A stretch of 64,000 bases of DNA from Darksidea phi (lineage: Eukaryota; Ascomycota; Dothideomycetes; Pleosporales; Lentitheciaceae). The translations under genes and the position numbers were made by a program. The notes below the pieces were generated by a model, which worked only from the letters and a program-made list of their open reading frames with translations, was not told where the DNA came from and did not search any database. This document shows positions 10,310 through 22,478 of the stretch, in pieces. The stretch covers positions 308,716 to 372,715 of the forward strand of contig JASJFT010000015.1 of NCBI GenBank assembly GCA_030770425.1, in the 5' to 3' direction. Each line of letters starts with the position of its first letter. Position 1 is the first letter of the stretch.

Positions 10310-11569
10310 ATGTTTTCCACTACTACTCCCACTCGGACGAGTCCACATGCATCGTTTTCACTCCCGACGTCTACCAACCTAAACGCCCACACATCCGCTG
10401 CTACATCTCCTACTACGGTTGGTCCTAAAGATTCCGTCGAGATCTTGGACGTTGTGAAGGTCAATGCTGAACAACCCTTGATTATTGACTCGCCGCCGGA
10501 CTCTGCAATACCTGAGACGCTGGAAGACAATGATATCGACGCACTGTTCAATGATGAGACCGAAGTACCACTCGCCGCAACTCCTAGTACCAAGCGAAAG
10601 CATTCTACTAGCGACGGAAATTTCGTCGAGCTCGATTCCTTTGCGAACGATCCACAACCATCAGCAAAGAAGGCAAGAACAAATACTAGCAAGTTGAAAA
10701 AGATACTAACTTTGCCAAAGCAAAGGAACCGCGGTCTTGCCGCTACCGATGATACCGTTCTAGATGCCGACGTTCTGATAGCCGCAAAGCAAAAGTCCCG
10801 GACGACGAATGCCCTTGCCCCTAGCATCGCGAAACTTAAGAAGTCATTTATAGCTGATCGTATTCTCCCGCGCCCCAAGCCCGTCATCGCGCATAAGTCC
10901 AACCACATAGCGCAGAAGATTTCCCTCGGCGCCCACCTCGCGACGTCCCGGGACCCTTTTGCGCGCCGAAAAGTGACCGAAGATACGATCAAGCTAGATG
11001 AAAAGATGAAGAACGAAAACCTTCAGATGGCCGAAAAACCCACCACCCGTTTCCGGTCGTGGGCAGACCCCGACGATAAATCAATCACATGGAAGGTATT
11101 CCCTAAATCGACCCCTAGGATGAAACATCGTGGCGGCAACATCGTAGTTGCAAACTACTTCCAGAACCCCAATATTCACCCTGATATCTTTATCGAAGAA
11201 TGCAAGGAGGATGCTACGTGCTGGATCGCGCGTGTGGAAGATATTTCCGAAGAAGCGCTTGCCGGGCGACGCCAGGAATTGGCAGAGACTGCCAAAAACG
11301 AGCAGATGCAGAAGGGTCGAGCTACTGGTAAGGGGCGAGGGGAGAGCAAGGCCCCCAAAGGCAAGGCGAAGGCCATTCAGCCTCTGGCACCGACGAAGAA
11401 AGTGGTGAAGAGCAAGGCTCAAGTCGAAGCCGATGAGCAAGCGCAGAATGACTCTGTACAGGAGAGGAAGCTGGCGAAGAAGGCTAAGGAGAAGGATCCG
11501 GCGGTGCAGACGGTGAGAAGCGGGATGCGGACTCAGAGAGTGGGTATTGACAAAGACTTGTTTAGTTGA
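10310..11569 (+). CDS. Lys-rich protein of unknown function with nuclear-localisation-like cluster
   Basis: Single-exon frame of 419 codons. The N-terminal ~90 residues are Thr/Ser/Pro-rich and acidic. Basic clusters TKRKHST and AKKARTNTSKLKK follow (about 100-130). A more ordered segment occupies about 190-320: AHLATSRDPFARRK, then a stretch rich in W and F (FRSWADPDDKSITWKVFPK) and GGNIVVANYFQNPNIHPDIF, ending in a charged helix. The C-terminus is Lys/Glu-rich. The middle segment could be a small conserved domain, but I do not recognise it. It shares the SKLKK motif with the gene at 7059. Confidence 0.7.
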   Translation: MFSTTTPTRTSPHASFSLPTSTNLNAHTSAATSPTTVGPKDSVEILDVVKVNAEQPLIIDSPPDSAIPETLEDNDIDALFNDETEVPLAATPSTKRKHSTSDGNFVELDSFANDPQPSAKKARTNTSKLKKILTLPKQRNRGLAATDDTVLDADVLIAAKQKSRTTNALAPSIAKLKKSFIADRILPRPKPVIAHKSNHIAQKISLGAHLATSRDPFARRKVTEDTIKLDEKMKNENLQMAEKPTTRFRSWADPDDKSITWKVFPKSTPRMKHRGGNIVVANYFQNPNIHPDIFIEECKEDATCWIARVEDISEEALAGRRQELAETAKNEQMQKGRATGKGRGESKAPKGKAKAIQPLAPTKKVVKSKAQVEADEQAQNDSVQERKLAKKAKEKDPAVQTVRSGMRTQRVGIDKDLFS

Positions 11570-12153
11570 ACCCAAATGTCTACAATAATAGGTAGCTACT
11601 GACGAGAAACTGAACACATCTCGATGCATGCTTCGACGCTCTCGGACGATGGTTTGCTATTAGTTTGCGAGAAATCGAAGTCTTCGTATCAATGACACTC
11701 GCACAACCGTTCTTTTTAGTCCCTGAGTAATGCTACGTAATTTTACATATCCATAAAATCAATATACGTCACGCGGTATAACCGTGTCGGGGTGTTCCAG
11801 TTCTCTTCCCCTTCAACCCAACGACTAAGCTTTCCTTTCACCATCGAGGGCAAAATTTCCTATCAACGTGGACAAGCGCAGGGGCCAACCACTTCAAAAC
11901 TGTTCACTACAATTTTATTATCGCAGTATGCCAAAAATAGGCGCATGTTTTTGCTCGATATGAGCATTCTCTTCCTCTCTCCCGCAAACCTCCAGCACCC
12001 AATCTCACATATACCCTCCGACGCTCCACCATCCGCCAATTGTGCATTTGTTTGCGGTACTCTCTACACCTCTACCTATCTTACCTATCGGTCATCCCTT
12101 ATACATACTTCATCTCACTCCCTCGAGCCCATCCACCACCAGCAGAAGTTGAC
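11570..12153. other. Intergenic/5' flank
   Basis: No gene supported; long CT-rich stretches before 12154 are typical of a fungal leader. Confidence 0.5.
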
Positions 12154-14902
12154 ATGACTCCTTCCGATTACAACTTGGTGCCTCAGCAGCTCAATGCGAG
12201 GAAGCGTTCCGCTGAACTAGTTGAGGAAGATGCGAACAAGCGACAACGTCCGAATTCCAACGGACTATCGCTTCTCGGCGGCGCAATGGCTAGTTGCATG
12301 GTAGCGCAGTTTAATCCACATCCAGAAGCCTACCACTGACAGTCATAGGCTACTCAATATCAACGCAACTCTTCTCGGCAGAACAACCCAGCAGCGAAAC
12401 TCGTACGTCTTCTAACCTATTATCCATGTGATGTGCTAACTTCACAAGGCCGCGCACGCCAGCCGTTCTTTCCTCGCGCTAGAGTCACGACAGCACTTAC
12501 CTAGAGCCCGCCATGCGCAGAACCCGAATACCTCACTTGCCACTCCTTACGCCGTCCCCCCTCCTCCCTCTTTTCCTCTTGCGCCGCAACACGCTACTCA
12601 GGCGCTTCCACTTCCCCACAATAACTATGGCGATACGACAATGCAACCGCGCCAGATAAGCAATGGGTCTTCGTCTTCTTGGGCTGATCCTAACCGCTTC
12701 GTCACTGAAGGATACTTCAATGCTGAGAATGCTGAGGGTGCCGCCAAGTATATCATCGACAAGACTACTCAGAAACGGTCGACGCCACCTGCTGTACTGC
12801 AGAGTTACCCGGCACTACTACCAATGAGTGCCAACTGGGCTGGGTACGGTCACCATGCTCCGAATCCTCTTTTCGAGGACATGCATAATGTCCACAGCGC
12901 TCAGCATCTCGCGTCTGCGCAGCAACTGCACTATCCTCAGGCGTCGCAACTAGCTTCATTCATGTATGCACCGACACTTGCGCGTCCCCCATCACATACT
13001 CCACCAACTCCGCAAGAGAAGCGACAGCAATGGTTCAAACAACTTCGTTGTGACATGGAGAGAGGCATGTGTTATTACGTGCCCAGTATTCCATCCTTAT
13101 CTGGGTTGCAAGGACAGTACTGTCAAGAAAATGGATTGCCCTTGCCACTTAGCGCTATGCTCTTCCTCCGTCATCTCCATCCACGTAGTCGGTACATTGT
13201 ATACCGTTACTACTGGACACTCGCCTCTCGCTTACTCTTCTCTCGTGGAACTGAAGCCGACGAGCTATTGAATGAGATGATTAAAGTGAGCAGGCATCTG
13301 CGAGAGCGAGAGAGCCGTTGGTATGCCCAATGCAGAAAAAATGGAAAGCTGGGCGGGCTAGTTCAGAATCAGAGCCAGTTTCAGTGGACTCTGCATGAAC
13401 TAGATCTCCATAAAGAGATACCCCTTCCCTCGTCTCTTTCCACTGCTGCCACCCCGTTAGTTCAGCAGCGTGGCGTAGGCATACATTTGTCAGAGGTTTC
13501 TCCATCAGTAGCTCAGGCACCGGCTCCCGAGCGGATCCCAAAACCCGCTTGCCAGTTTCCGCAGAATGCAGGCCGTGTGCACGCGGCTGTTAGCCGTCCC
13601 CGACCAACAAATGCTCCTGACCCTCATGTAGGGCAGCGCTTGTCTGCTACAAGCCCACCGACCGATAGCACCAGGATACCCACCTCTGCCGCCCCTCAGA
13701 TCACCGAGAGACAGTGCGCTACGCCGACCCGTCACACCGGAATCTCGTCTCCGTATGCGGTTGTTACGCCTGCCCAGCCAGCTGATGTATCCAACCGTCC
13801 ATCATCCCCTAGCAGCTTAGAGCCTTCTGCTCATCATGCGAAAGAAAGCTATGGATGTGAAACTTGGATTTCGAGGTCGCCTTCTGAGAAAAAGGCAGCT
13901 GAAGAAACTGGACTGGCTCGCACACGTGCGGCACCTGAGCTTGGGTTTGCGCGATCATCCACCGCCCAACTGCGCGTCGCTAAGCAGCAGGGCTCTCGTA
14001 TAGATGTCTCCCTGAACACTTCCTCGAATCGAGGCACAAAGCGACGCATCTCGGATAACACCTCAGAGCAGCAGCAAAAGATTGCTCGCCTAAGTTCAGA
14101 CAAAGCTGCCTCAAGCGTACCGCAAATCTCGCGATCGCGACCGGTTCAAGAGATCATTGATCTCACTAAGGATGAAGATCCGATCCCACCTCGGCCTCAA
14201 GCTCCAAAGCCCCCTGTCAAGATCTTCGAGCCTACTAAGGAACAGTTGGAGCTTGAAGCACTTTGGAAAGACGGCCAGAAGAGGAAAGAGTTGCAGAGTG
14301 CATCTAAGAACACGCTCAATAGAGCTTGCGGGACCATCAAGTACTCTTGGCAGATGCTGCAGCCAAAGGAGTACACGGACCCGCTCTCCATACCTCCTCC
14401 TGAGAGGAACACTGGGCTTGAAAAGTTGTACGGCATCGTCGTTGATGTGGAGTCGTATCACAAACCCAACGTCAAGAATCGATACTTCTGCGAACATCAC
14501 ACCTGGGAGAACCGTAGGGCATGTAACCAAGGCAGATGCGACCATTTTTGCTGCAGGAAGGGTGTTACTAGGCTCCAGAAGCACAAGCAGATACAAGAGA
14601 AGGTCAACCAAGCTGCAAAAGACAAAGGGGAAGAACCCCCAATTCTGCCAAAACTGAAGCCGGCTCAGCCAAAGGAAGCGAAGGAGAAGCCGGTGAAGGA
14701 GAAGTCTTCGAAAGAAAAGAAATCGGTAAGGGGGCAGAACGCTAAAGCTTCCGCTCCCACCGTGGAGCAAGACGCCCCGAAAGCCGGTGTCGAAGAACCG
14801 ACTCCTGCCTCTGGTTCAACTATTAATGCCGGAACTTCGGACGAAGACGATATTTCCAGAGAGATTCTGGAAGGACTTCAAGATGGCTGGGGCTCAGAGT
14901 GA
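12154..14902 (+). CDS. Large nuclear-type protein with SUMO-interaction-like motif and Cys/His cluster
   Basis: Three exons (12154-12300, 12349-12402, 12449-14902) join in phase 0 to 884 residues; introns are 48 nt (GTAGCG...CATAG) and 46 nt (GTACGT...GCTAACTTCACAAG). Residues about 15-35 hold a bipartite basic cluster (RKRSAELVEEDANKRQRP). A conserved-looking region at about 250-370 is rich in Trp, Tyr and Cys (QWFKQLRCDMERGMCYY). Near 630 lies QEIIDLTKDEDP, a hydrophobic core followed by acidic residues, the pattern of a SUMO-interaction motif. Near 755 is CNQGRCDHFCCRKG, resembling the C-x4-C-x-H-x-C-C-R/K-x-G zinc motif at the end of HFM1/MER3 helicases, but no helicase domain is present. 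The tail is Lys/Pro/Glu-rich. A role in chromatin or SUMO biology is only a guess. Confidence 0.75.
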
Positions 14903-15774
14903 CCGTATGGAAGAGATGGTAGAGAAAGCGTCTGGACATACCATCTCCACACGTTTCATGACGAGCTTTCAATTTGCCTTCCAGCCATATGGAAAGCCTA
15001 TTTCTGTATTTCTTAGCTGTCTTAATTCGCATTGCTAGTTTTTGCTTTTCAAAAACCCGGGAGAGGTAGGAATTCCAGAAACACATGCTCCTACATATTT
15101 TTCCTTAGTTTAGTCTTTTCGCGGGCTTTCATGGTTTAGACGAACCTTGAAGCGACATCGAGCAATTAGCGGACCTTTATATAAAGGTTTGATTTTTGAT
15201 TTTTAATGCTTTTCGATTGCACACATGGGGTTTTGCACGCAATCTGGCGCTTCAATGCCTCGAAAAAGTTTCCCCGCGCATGTTAGCGTTGGGCCGTACG
15301 GATAACTTGGTTGGTCGACGTACATAAATGGAGCTTTCAAAGGCAACAGGAAACCACTTATCATCTCCTACTTGAATACGAGAATTATGTCCAAATCCTA
15401 GCAGCGGTGAAGACGTTTTAAATCAAAGAATTTCTAACACGGTGACTTAAAACCTTCTCATTTGTAGTTTAAAGGCTAACTTATTTATGGGCGTCACCGT
15501 TGAACATTGTGTTTTCACCACATCTGCTATTGTGTAGAACTACAATAGCAACGTAACTCAAGTTTGTCTGCCCTATTCTGTTATAGTCGCAATAGAAAGC
15601 GGTTGTCCTCGCTTGGCCAACTTCTTCATAAATATCTCTCAGACTCCATAGCCTCCACTCTCCTCAAGCCAACTCGACCAGCACTACTCAAGCACAAACA
15701 CATATTCTTCTCGCCGCGACAGCAACCTCACCGCTACAAGAATTATCCATACACCACATCTCAACACTACAACA
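14903..15774. other. Intergenic
   Basis: No gene supported. It contains AT-rich patches and, from about 15650, a CA/CT-rich leader for the gene at 15775. Confidence 0.5.
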
Positions 15775-16203
15775 ATGTCAGGTCGCAGCGACAACCAAAA
15801 GCCATTAGATATGGCTTACGCAGTTTTCGCCCACGACAACCCAAGAGCACCTCGCTCCTTCGCGGCTACGCACCCAGGCTATGGCGCCAACGCACTTGCA
15901 GCCGCTGATGAGAAGCTCGCCGCCGAACTCTCCACCCGGCGCAGCGCAATCCCCAGACCCCAGCGGCCCCCCCTTACAGCCACCACCAAACCCGACCACT
16001 CCGCAGCCGCCATCGACGCCCAACTCGCTACCGCGCGCAAAACCACCGCTGCCGCTAAAGCAGCCTACGAAGCAGCGCTGGCCGCCGAAGAGAGACCGAA
16101 GCAGCAGCGTGCTGTAGCTGTTGCACGAGAGGGAAGGATGAAGGGTCTTGCTGGGGTGAGAGCGGCGAAGTTGAGGAGGAGGGAGATGGCGTTGGGGCTT
16201 TGA
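15775..16203 (+). CDS. Small Ala-rich basic protein, unknown function, with in-frame downstream extension
   Basis: A 142-codon frame starts MSGRSDNQKPLDMAYAVFAH. The second half is an Ala/Arg-rich helix (about 85-140) with probable coiled-coil character, ending REMALGL before TGA at 16201-16203. The same frame stays open for 52 further codons (16204-16359, stop at 16360-16362), with equally basic composition: IRKAVADKK, KRRGGVVRK, LSKREGLSEG. So either the stop is a recent nonsense change, a sequencing error, or it is read through. No family is recognised. Confidence 0.6.
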   Translation: MSGRSDNQKPLDMAYAVFAHDNPRAPRSFAATHPGYGANALAAADEKLAAELSTRRSAIPRPQRPPLTATTKPDHSAAAIDAQLATARKTTAAAKAAYEAALAAEERPKQQRAVAVAREGRMKGLAGVRAAKLRRREMALGL

Positions 16204-16362
16204 TGTTCGGTCCCGGTTGCTGCGGCAGTGAGGCCGGCTGGGATCAGGAAGGCGGTGGCGGATAAGAAAGTCAGTATTCAAAAGCGAAGGGGAGGGGTTG
16301 TCAGGAAGTTGGAGGGGCTGAGTAAGAGGGAGGGTTTGTCGGAAGGGTTTTTGGAGAAATGA

Positions 16363-17261
16363 GGTTGAACTTGTGTTTGGATGCACACCGTGGCGTTGTA
16401 GGCTTCGAGTCTGTACATACGCTCATGTAGCTATACCGCTCCACTACTTGACTCGTTCTCAATAAAGGTCTCTCGCCCACAGCCCCGGGTCCTGAAGTGC
16501 CGTCTTAGCCACTCTGTGGGAATGAAAAAAAATGTCGTTATTTGAACTGAGTCCAATCCGCCCCCGGGCGCGAGGGGAAGAGGTGAGGTTGCCGTCTCCC
16601 CACAATGGCGCCGCCGGTGTCGTCAGATGGTCCGTGTCAAGCTCGTCATGCTACTGTAAGTCCAACATGACCTCTCGAGCACTCGACGGCTCTCCAGGCG
16701 GCTATTGTACTTTCCGACACTTCCTTGTTCCTTGCACATCGCTACAGGCCTCCATCCGCATTTTCGCCTCTCACCTGCCTCTACTGCTCTCGTCGGAGAT
16801 TATTCCCGACTGCAGCAACCCCTGCCTCGCATCGTCCCGATATCGCAGCAAGCTCGCAGGCGGTCCAAAATAGGGACGCAATTTTCCAATAAAGCAGGTG
16901 TTAATACTTCTGAGATTGTCGAGTACGGCCATCGTGCATACTGCCCCAAGTTGAGGGTCGGAAGAGCGTCGGCTAAGCGGGATCCGGAAGGTGTCACGGC
17001 AGCGTGCAGATAGCAACGGCCAAGTCGAGCTTTGGAACCACTCATCGCCTTGCCGCATGCTTGGGACACTGTTCTGAGGCGATGTGGTCGGAGGAGCCGA
17101 CTATATCGATCGCACCACAAGCTTCTGCGGGGCTTTCACCTGTTGAGGCACATTGTTCGCCACCTCGTTGCTCTGCCTGACGCAACTTGCTGGACATCTT
17201 GATCACCCTCCCGGCAAACTGTCTGGACTTCTGGTCTGAGATACAGTCTTCAGCCATCCTC
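16363..17261. other. Intergenic
   Basis: GC-rich sequence with only overlapping shadow frames; no domain-like translation. It is the likely promoter of the F-box gene. Confidence 0.5.
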
Positions 17262-18815
17262 ATGGCCGGTGAGGTCACGCCTCCGTTCTTCACGCTGCCC
17301 TCTGAGCTCATCCATCACATCCTCAGCTTCCTACCGCTGTCAGATCTGCTCGAGGTCGGCCTCGTCAACCACGCGCTTCATAATCACTCTCTGCAGGACA
17401 CGCTCTATCTTGCGTTTGTGCAATCTCATGTATCGAGATCGCCCGTCCTCAAACCTGCGAACTCAAGTTGGCGCGACTTGTTCAAACTCCATCACCCGTA
17501 CTGGTTCATTCCGAAGGGCAAGATATGGTTCGCCGACAATGTACACACCGGCAAGCTTGTCATAGCACGGTACGACCATCGACTGAATGCCATCGAGGCG
17601 TACGCGCTGGTCGCGGAGCGCCGTCAACCCACATTTCAAACATGGGACTGGAACCCGGACGCCATCGTGCACACGTTCAATCCACGCATCCGGCTTGATT
17701 ACAACGCTCCGGTCGTACGCTTGGATGCTGATGCATACGAAAAGGCCATTGGCGAGGTGGGGTATCGACTGCAAAAGGAGGTTCCCATGAACGTCTTCAA
17801 CGGGCACCTCCACTCTACCGCCGCACTGTATTCGTGCCTCATGCTTACACGACGGTGGCCGGCTCACAGAACTTTTGAAGCGACACCCGTGTGGCCTCCA
17901 CTTACGGTGCCTAGCACAAGCCGATCGCGCACCGACTCAGCCACCCACTTTCGGGACCCCGGCAATCGCCCTTCGGTGCTATCAGAACTGTCGACGGCGA
18001 ACTTTAGAATAAGGAAATGGGTGGAGTTCTCGCCACCTCCACGTGGTGTTAACATGCATGTAGGCGAGGGCATTACGACGTGGGCGACGCTGCCGGAAGA
18101 GTGTTATACGCCAACGCGACAAAAGCCATGGCAGGGCATCTGGTGTGGCGATTATGCTGGCCACGGATGTGAGTTCTTGGTCATCATGCAGCCGGACGAC
18201 CCACGGCCCCTACCCGAAAGGGCATATTGGACAATGGAAGAGAGGGAGCGTGATGGGAGTGTCAGCAGCACCAACTCCTGGAGCACAGCTCCCACCGGTG
18301 AAGCCGACCTGGAAGATGAGCTGAGCGCACTTATGCACTCGCCTGATGAAGATGACAACATGGTGCTCGAAGAGAACGTGGCTACCTTGAGCCAGAAAAC
18401 TTCGGAAGACGCACAGTCAAGCAACTCCGAAGAGCGCCAGGTCGAGGACGACAGCATTTACCGCGGCCGCATCGAAGCCGTTAAGCTTACCGGGGACCCG
18501 AACATACCACGCGGGGAATACACCTTCATAGCGCCAGATATTGGGCCAAACGGCCTTATTCGAGTTGCTACCGAAGATCTGTTCAAGGGGGCTCGCATAG
18601 TCAAGAGCGTAGGGCATATTGCGGCTAGAGGCTTCAGAGATCGTCAGTATCCCGCACTAGTATGAACGGGCAGCGACTAACACAGCATAGCCGACTACAG
18701 CACATCGCAACTCATCCTCATTTCGCACGATCGACTCGCGCAATACTGGGAGACTTATGGACATGTATCGTTCTATCAGCGAGTCAACATTGATGAATTC
18801 ACCAATGTGGTGTAG
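17262..18815 (+). CDS. F-box protein (substrate adaptor of an SCF ubiquitin ligase)
   Basis: Two exons (17262-18642 and 18691-18815) encode 501 residues. The intron (48 nt, donor GTCAGT, branch GCGACTAAC, acceptor CATAG) restores the conserved end SQLILISHDRLAQYW...HVSFYQRV; without it the frame stops at 18663. The F-box sits near the N-terminus: FTLPSELIHHILSFLPLSDL (about 8-27) followed by LLEVGLVNHALHNHS. The rest is a family-specific region with many aromatics and an acidic Ser-rich insert (about 330-420). F-box proteins bind Skp1 and recruit substrates for ubiquitination. The start at 17262 removes 25 upstream residues that look like leader sequence. The substrate is unknown. Confidence 0.88.
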
Positions 18816-19119
18816 GTGAAGTTGATCAACGACGGGGCTGAGGCTTCAGGAATGCTGCATGCCGATCCGTGGCATCTCTTTAATGAAATTCCGTGTATAT
18901 AATGCTTTCGCTCTTCTCTAATTGCCGTCCTCGCACTACGTATGCAGTGACGCCGAAACCGGACTAGTGTCCATATCCCTGCAGGACCCTCGAACGTCAT
19001 AGTGATCGTCAACAATTTTCCGCGCCATCATCGTTGTTCGCCGTTTTACCCCACACTCACATTCCCATTCCCATTCCCATTCAGGTACACGACCTGAGGC
19101 TAATTTGCGAGACCGCGTA

Positions 19120-20243
19120 ATGCCGGCGCACCACGAACAATACATTCTCCGCGTCACGGCCGGTTCGACATACGATACGTCGAAGCACCAAGATGTGCTT
19201 GTCAACAGCGAGAAGCCTGTGAACATTTCTTCGGAGCATATCGATGCGAGGATACATGTGAGGATCAAGGATTATAGAGGTACATCTCCTCGCCATATCT
19301 ATGCGCTTATGCTAACGTTTACATTCAGGCCTCCCCAAAAACTCGCCCTCAACGTCACCGTACTTTAGCACACCCCAACACCCCTACGATCGCTACTCAA
19401 TATCCTTCTCCTTCGTGCCCAAGAACACCATCGCCGGCGACAAACTTGTCTTCGGTAATGACTTCGACCACCCGATCCGCGACCGGCTGCCGCCGCTCTT
19501 CGACAAAGCCTTCAGCATCGTGAAATGGTGGATAGATCCTGGCCTCGACGGCGACGTCTACGGCGACGAACCATATCTCTACGGCGCGCTTCTAAGTTCG
19601 ATAAACGTGCTGAATATCGGCGGGAAGGGAGATAAGAAAGCGGATACTGACCCAGAGGAGCAAGAAGGCGGGGTGGTTGTATACGAGGAGGGCGCTGAAA
19701 GCGACGGCCATGAGATTAGGGCAAAACACAACATCCCGCCTACATCGGCGCAGCGACAGAAACACTTTCTCAATGAATCGCATCGGAAAGCGTTCGAGTT
19801 CGAAGCCGGAAGAGAGCACAAGTGCGACTTCTTCAATCCGTATCTCGATTTTAATGAATTTGCGCTCAAGATCGGCTATGGATTGCCATCGATATCGGTA
19901 ATTGGGCATTGGGATGGGCAGCCGCTACGGTATGTATTCTTCCCCCTTTGCATCATGCTTTGGCGACAAACTGCCGTCGCAGTCGCATCTACCCCGCTCC
20001 GTCCTCCTAGGCGGTGGATATCTCTGGGCTAGATCGCGGTCTGACTAACGAAGTACGCACTCACTCAGATATGTTCTGAAAAACCGCGAAACGAACACTG
20101 AGCTCTTCGTACTCAACTTCCAGCTCATACCGACCGAGCAGGCGAAAAAAGAGGGGGCGGAGAGTCCGGAGGCACAGTTTGAGATGGTGCATGGTGGAAA
20201 GGAGGAACAGGTTGCTGGTGGGGATGATGACGAATTGGACTAA
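19120..20243 (+). CDS. DUF1769 family protein
   Basis: Three exons (19120-19279, 19329-19929, 20069-20243) give 311 residues, all junctions in phase; introns are 49 and 139 nt. The translation matches the fungal DUF1769/UPF0590 family: YILRVTAGSTYDT at the start, IDARIHVRIKDYRGLP across the first intron, DRYSISFSFVPK, then LVFGNDFDHPIRDRLPP and FSIVKWWIDPGLDGDVY, the strongest family signature. An acidic, disordered insert lies at about 150-190, and YVLKNRETNTELFVLNFQL near the end. Function is not established; fungal homologues are cytosolic. It is convergent with LYS12, with stops about 160 bases apart. Confidence 0.92.
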
Positions 20244-20402
20244 GCACTTCTAGTGGAGAGGTATTGTGTAGGCGTTCGGGGGGGCAGCGCGATACATGGG
20301 ATAGAAACAGCATGTCGCGGCATAGATACATGAATAGACTCAACTGTTCGCGCTTTTACATGGTATCGGGTATATGTCATCCCTCTCACGGCCACACGTA
20401 TC

Positions 20403-21650
<1,248 letters not shown>

Positions 21651-22478
21651 TGTGGGGATACTGGGGAGCTCTGGGCGAGCTGGAGATTTTTGGATGTGAG
21701 GGTTTTGCGATTGGCCGGTTTTCGGAGCTCTGAGAGGACGCTAGGCTGGGTAGGGTTAGAGGATATCTGGACGTATTTATATTTTGCATGGCCGACGATC
21801 ATTAGGCATCCTCCTCGAATCCGATATCCATCATCTTGAAATGCTGTTTGGTAGCAGTTCGCCTTGCACAGCTCGAACGTGCTGCAGATCTTGTTCCTAC
21901 GTTTCATTTCATCTTCTTTCCCTTCCTTCATCAGCTCTCACTACACAGCCCCGATACGTTAGGTCCTTCTTGGTGCTTTCCCTTAGCTGGTTTTGCGACG
22001 TCTCATCTTTTCCAACACTGCATGCTGATTCGTGCGCTTCTGAAATGACTTCCTGCCTTGCGCTATACGATGATAGCGAATACTCTTGACAGAGTGCAGC
22101 AGTGCATCCACTTGAGCTCCTACGACATCCTCTCCTGGCTAAATGTCTGTTTTCTTCGTAGGTATTGGTTCCCCGGAAATTTCGGTGGTGAGTGATTGTC
22201 GCTCTACCCAGTTCCATTGCACCTGAGCTCGGGCTAGAGTCATAAGAGTGTGGAGGCTGCCTCGAATATTTTCTCTTTGGTCTAGATGAGCCGGGATTCT
22301 CTCTCTTAGGGACGGTGAAGTAGGATTGGTTACGCTCCGCCTATCACCTCATTAAACCCTTTGCGATCCACATAGCGACTCCGCCGCCCGCTCCATACAG
22401 TCTCTTTTTCTATCCTTTGCTGTTTCCTTTTTACTCCTCCTCTCTATACTTTCTGGTCGCCCCTGCTTTGGTCCACCC
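21651..22478. other. Intergenic between LYS12 and the dioxygenase gene
   Basis: Shared 5' flanks of two divergent genes. No additional coding sequence is supported. Confidence 0.5.

Noticed and set aside
10237..10992. 251-codon minus frame
   Set aside because: Antisense shadow of the gene at 10310.
16201..16362. Peroxisomal read-through extension
   Set aside because: The extension ends in LEK, not a PTS1-type tripeptide, and the stop context is not the strong TGA-CTA type.
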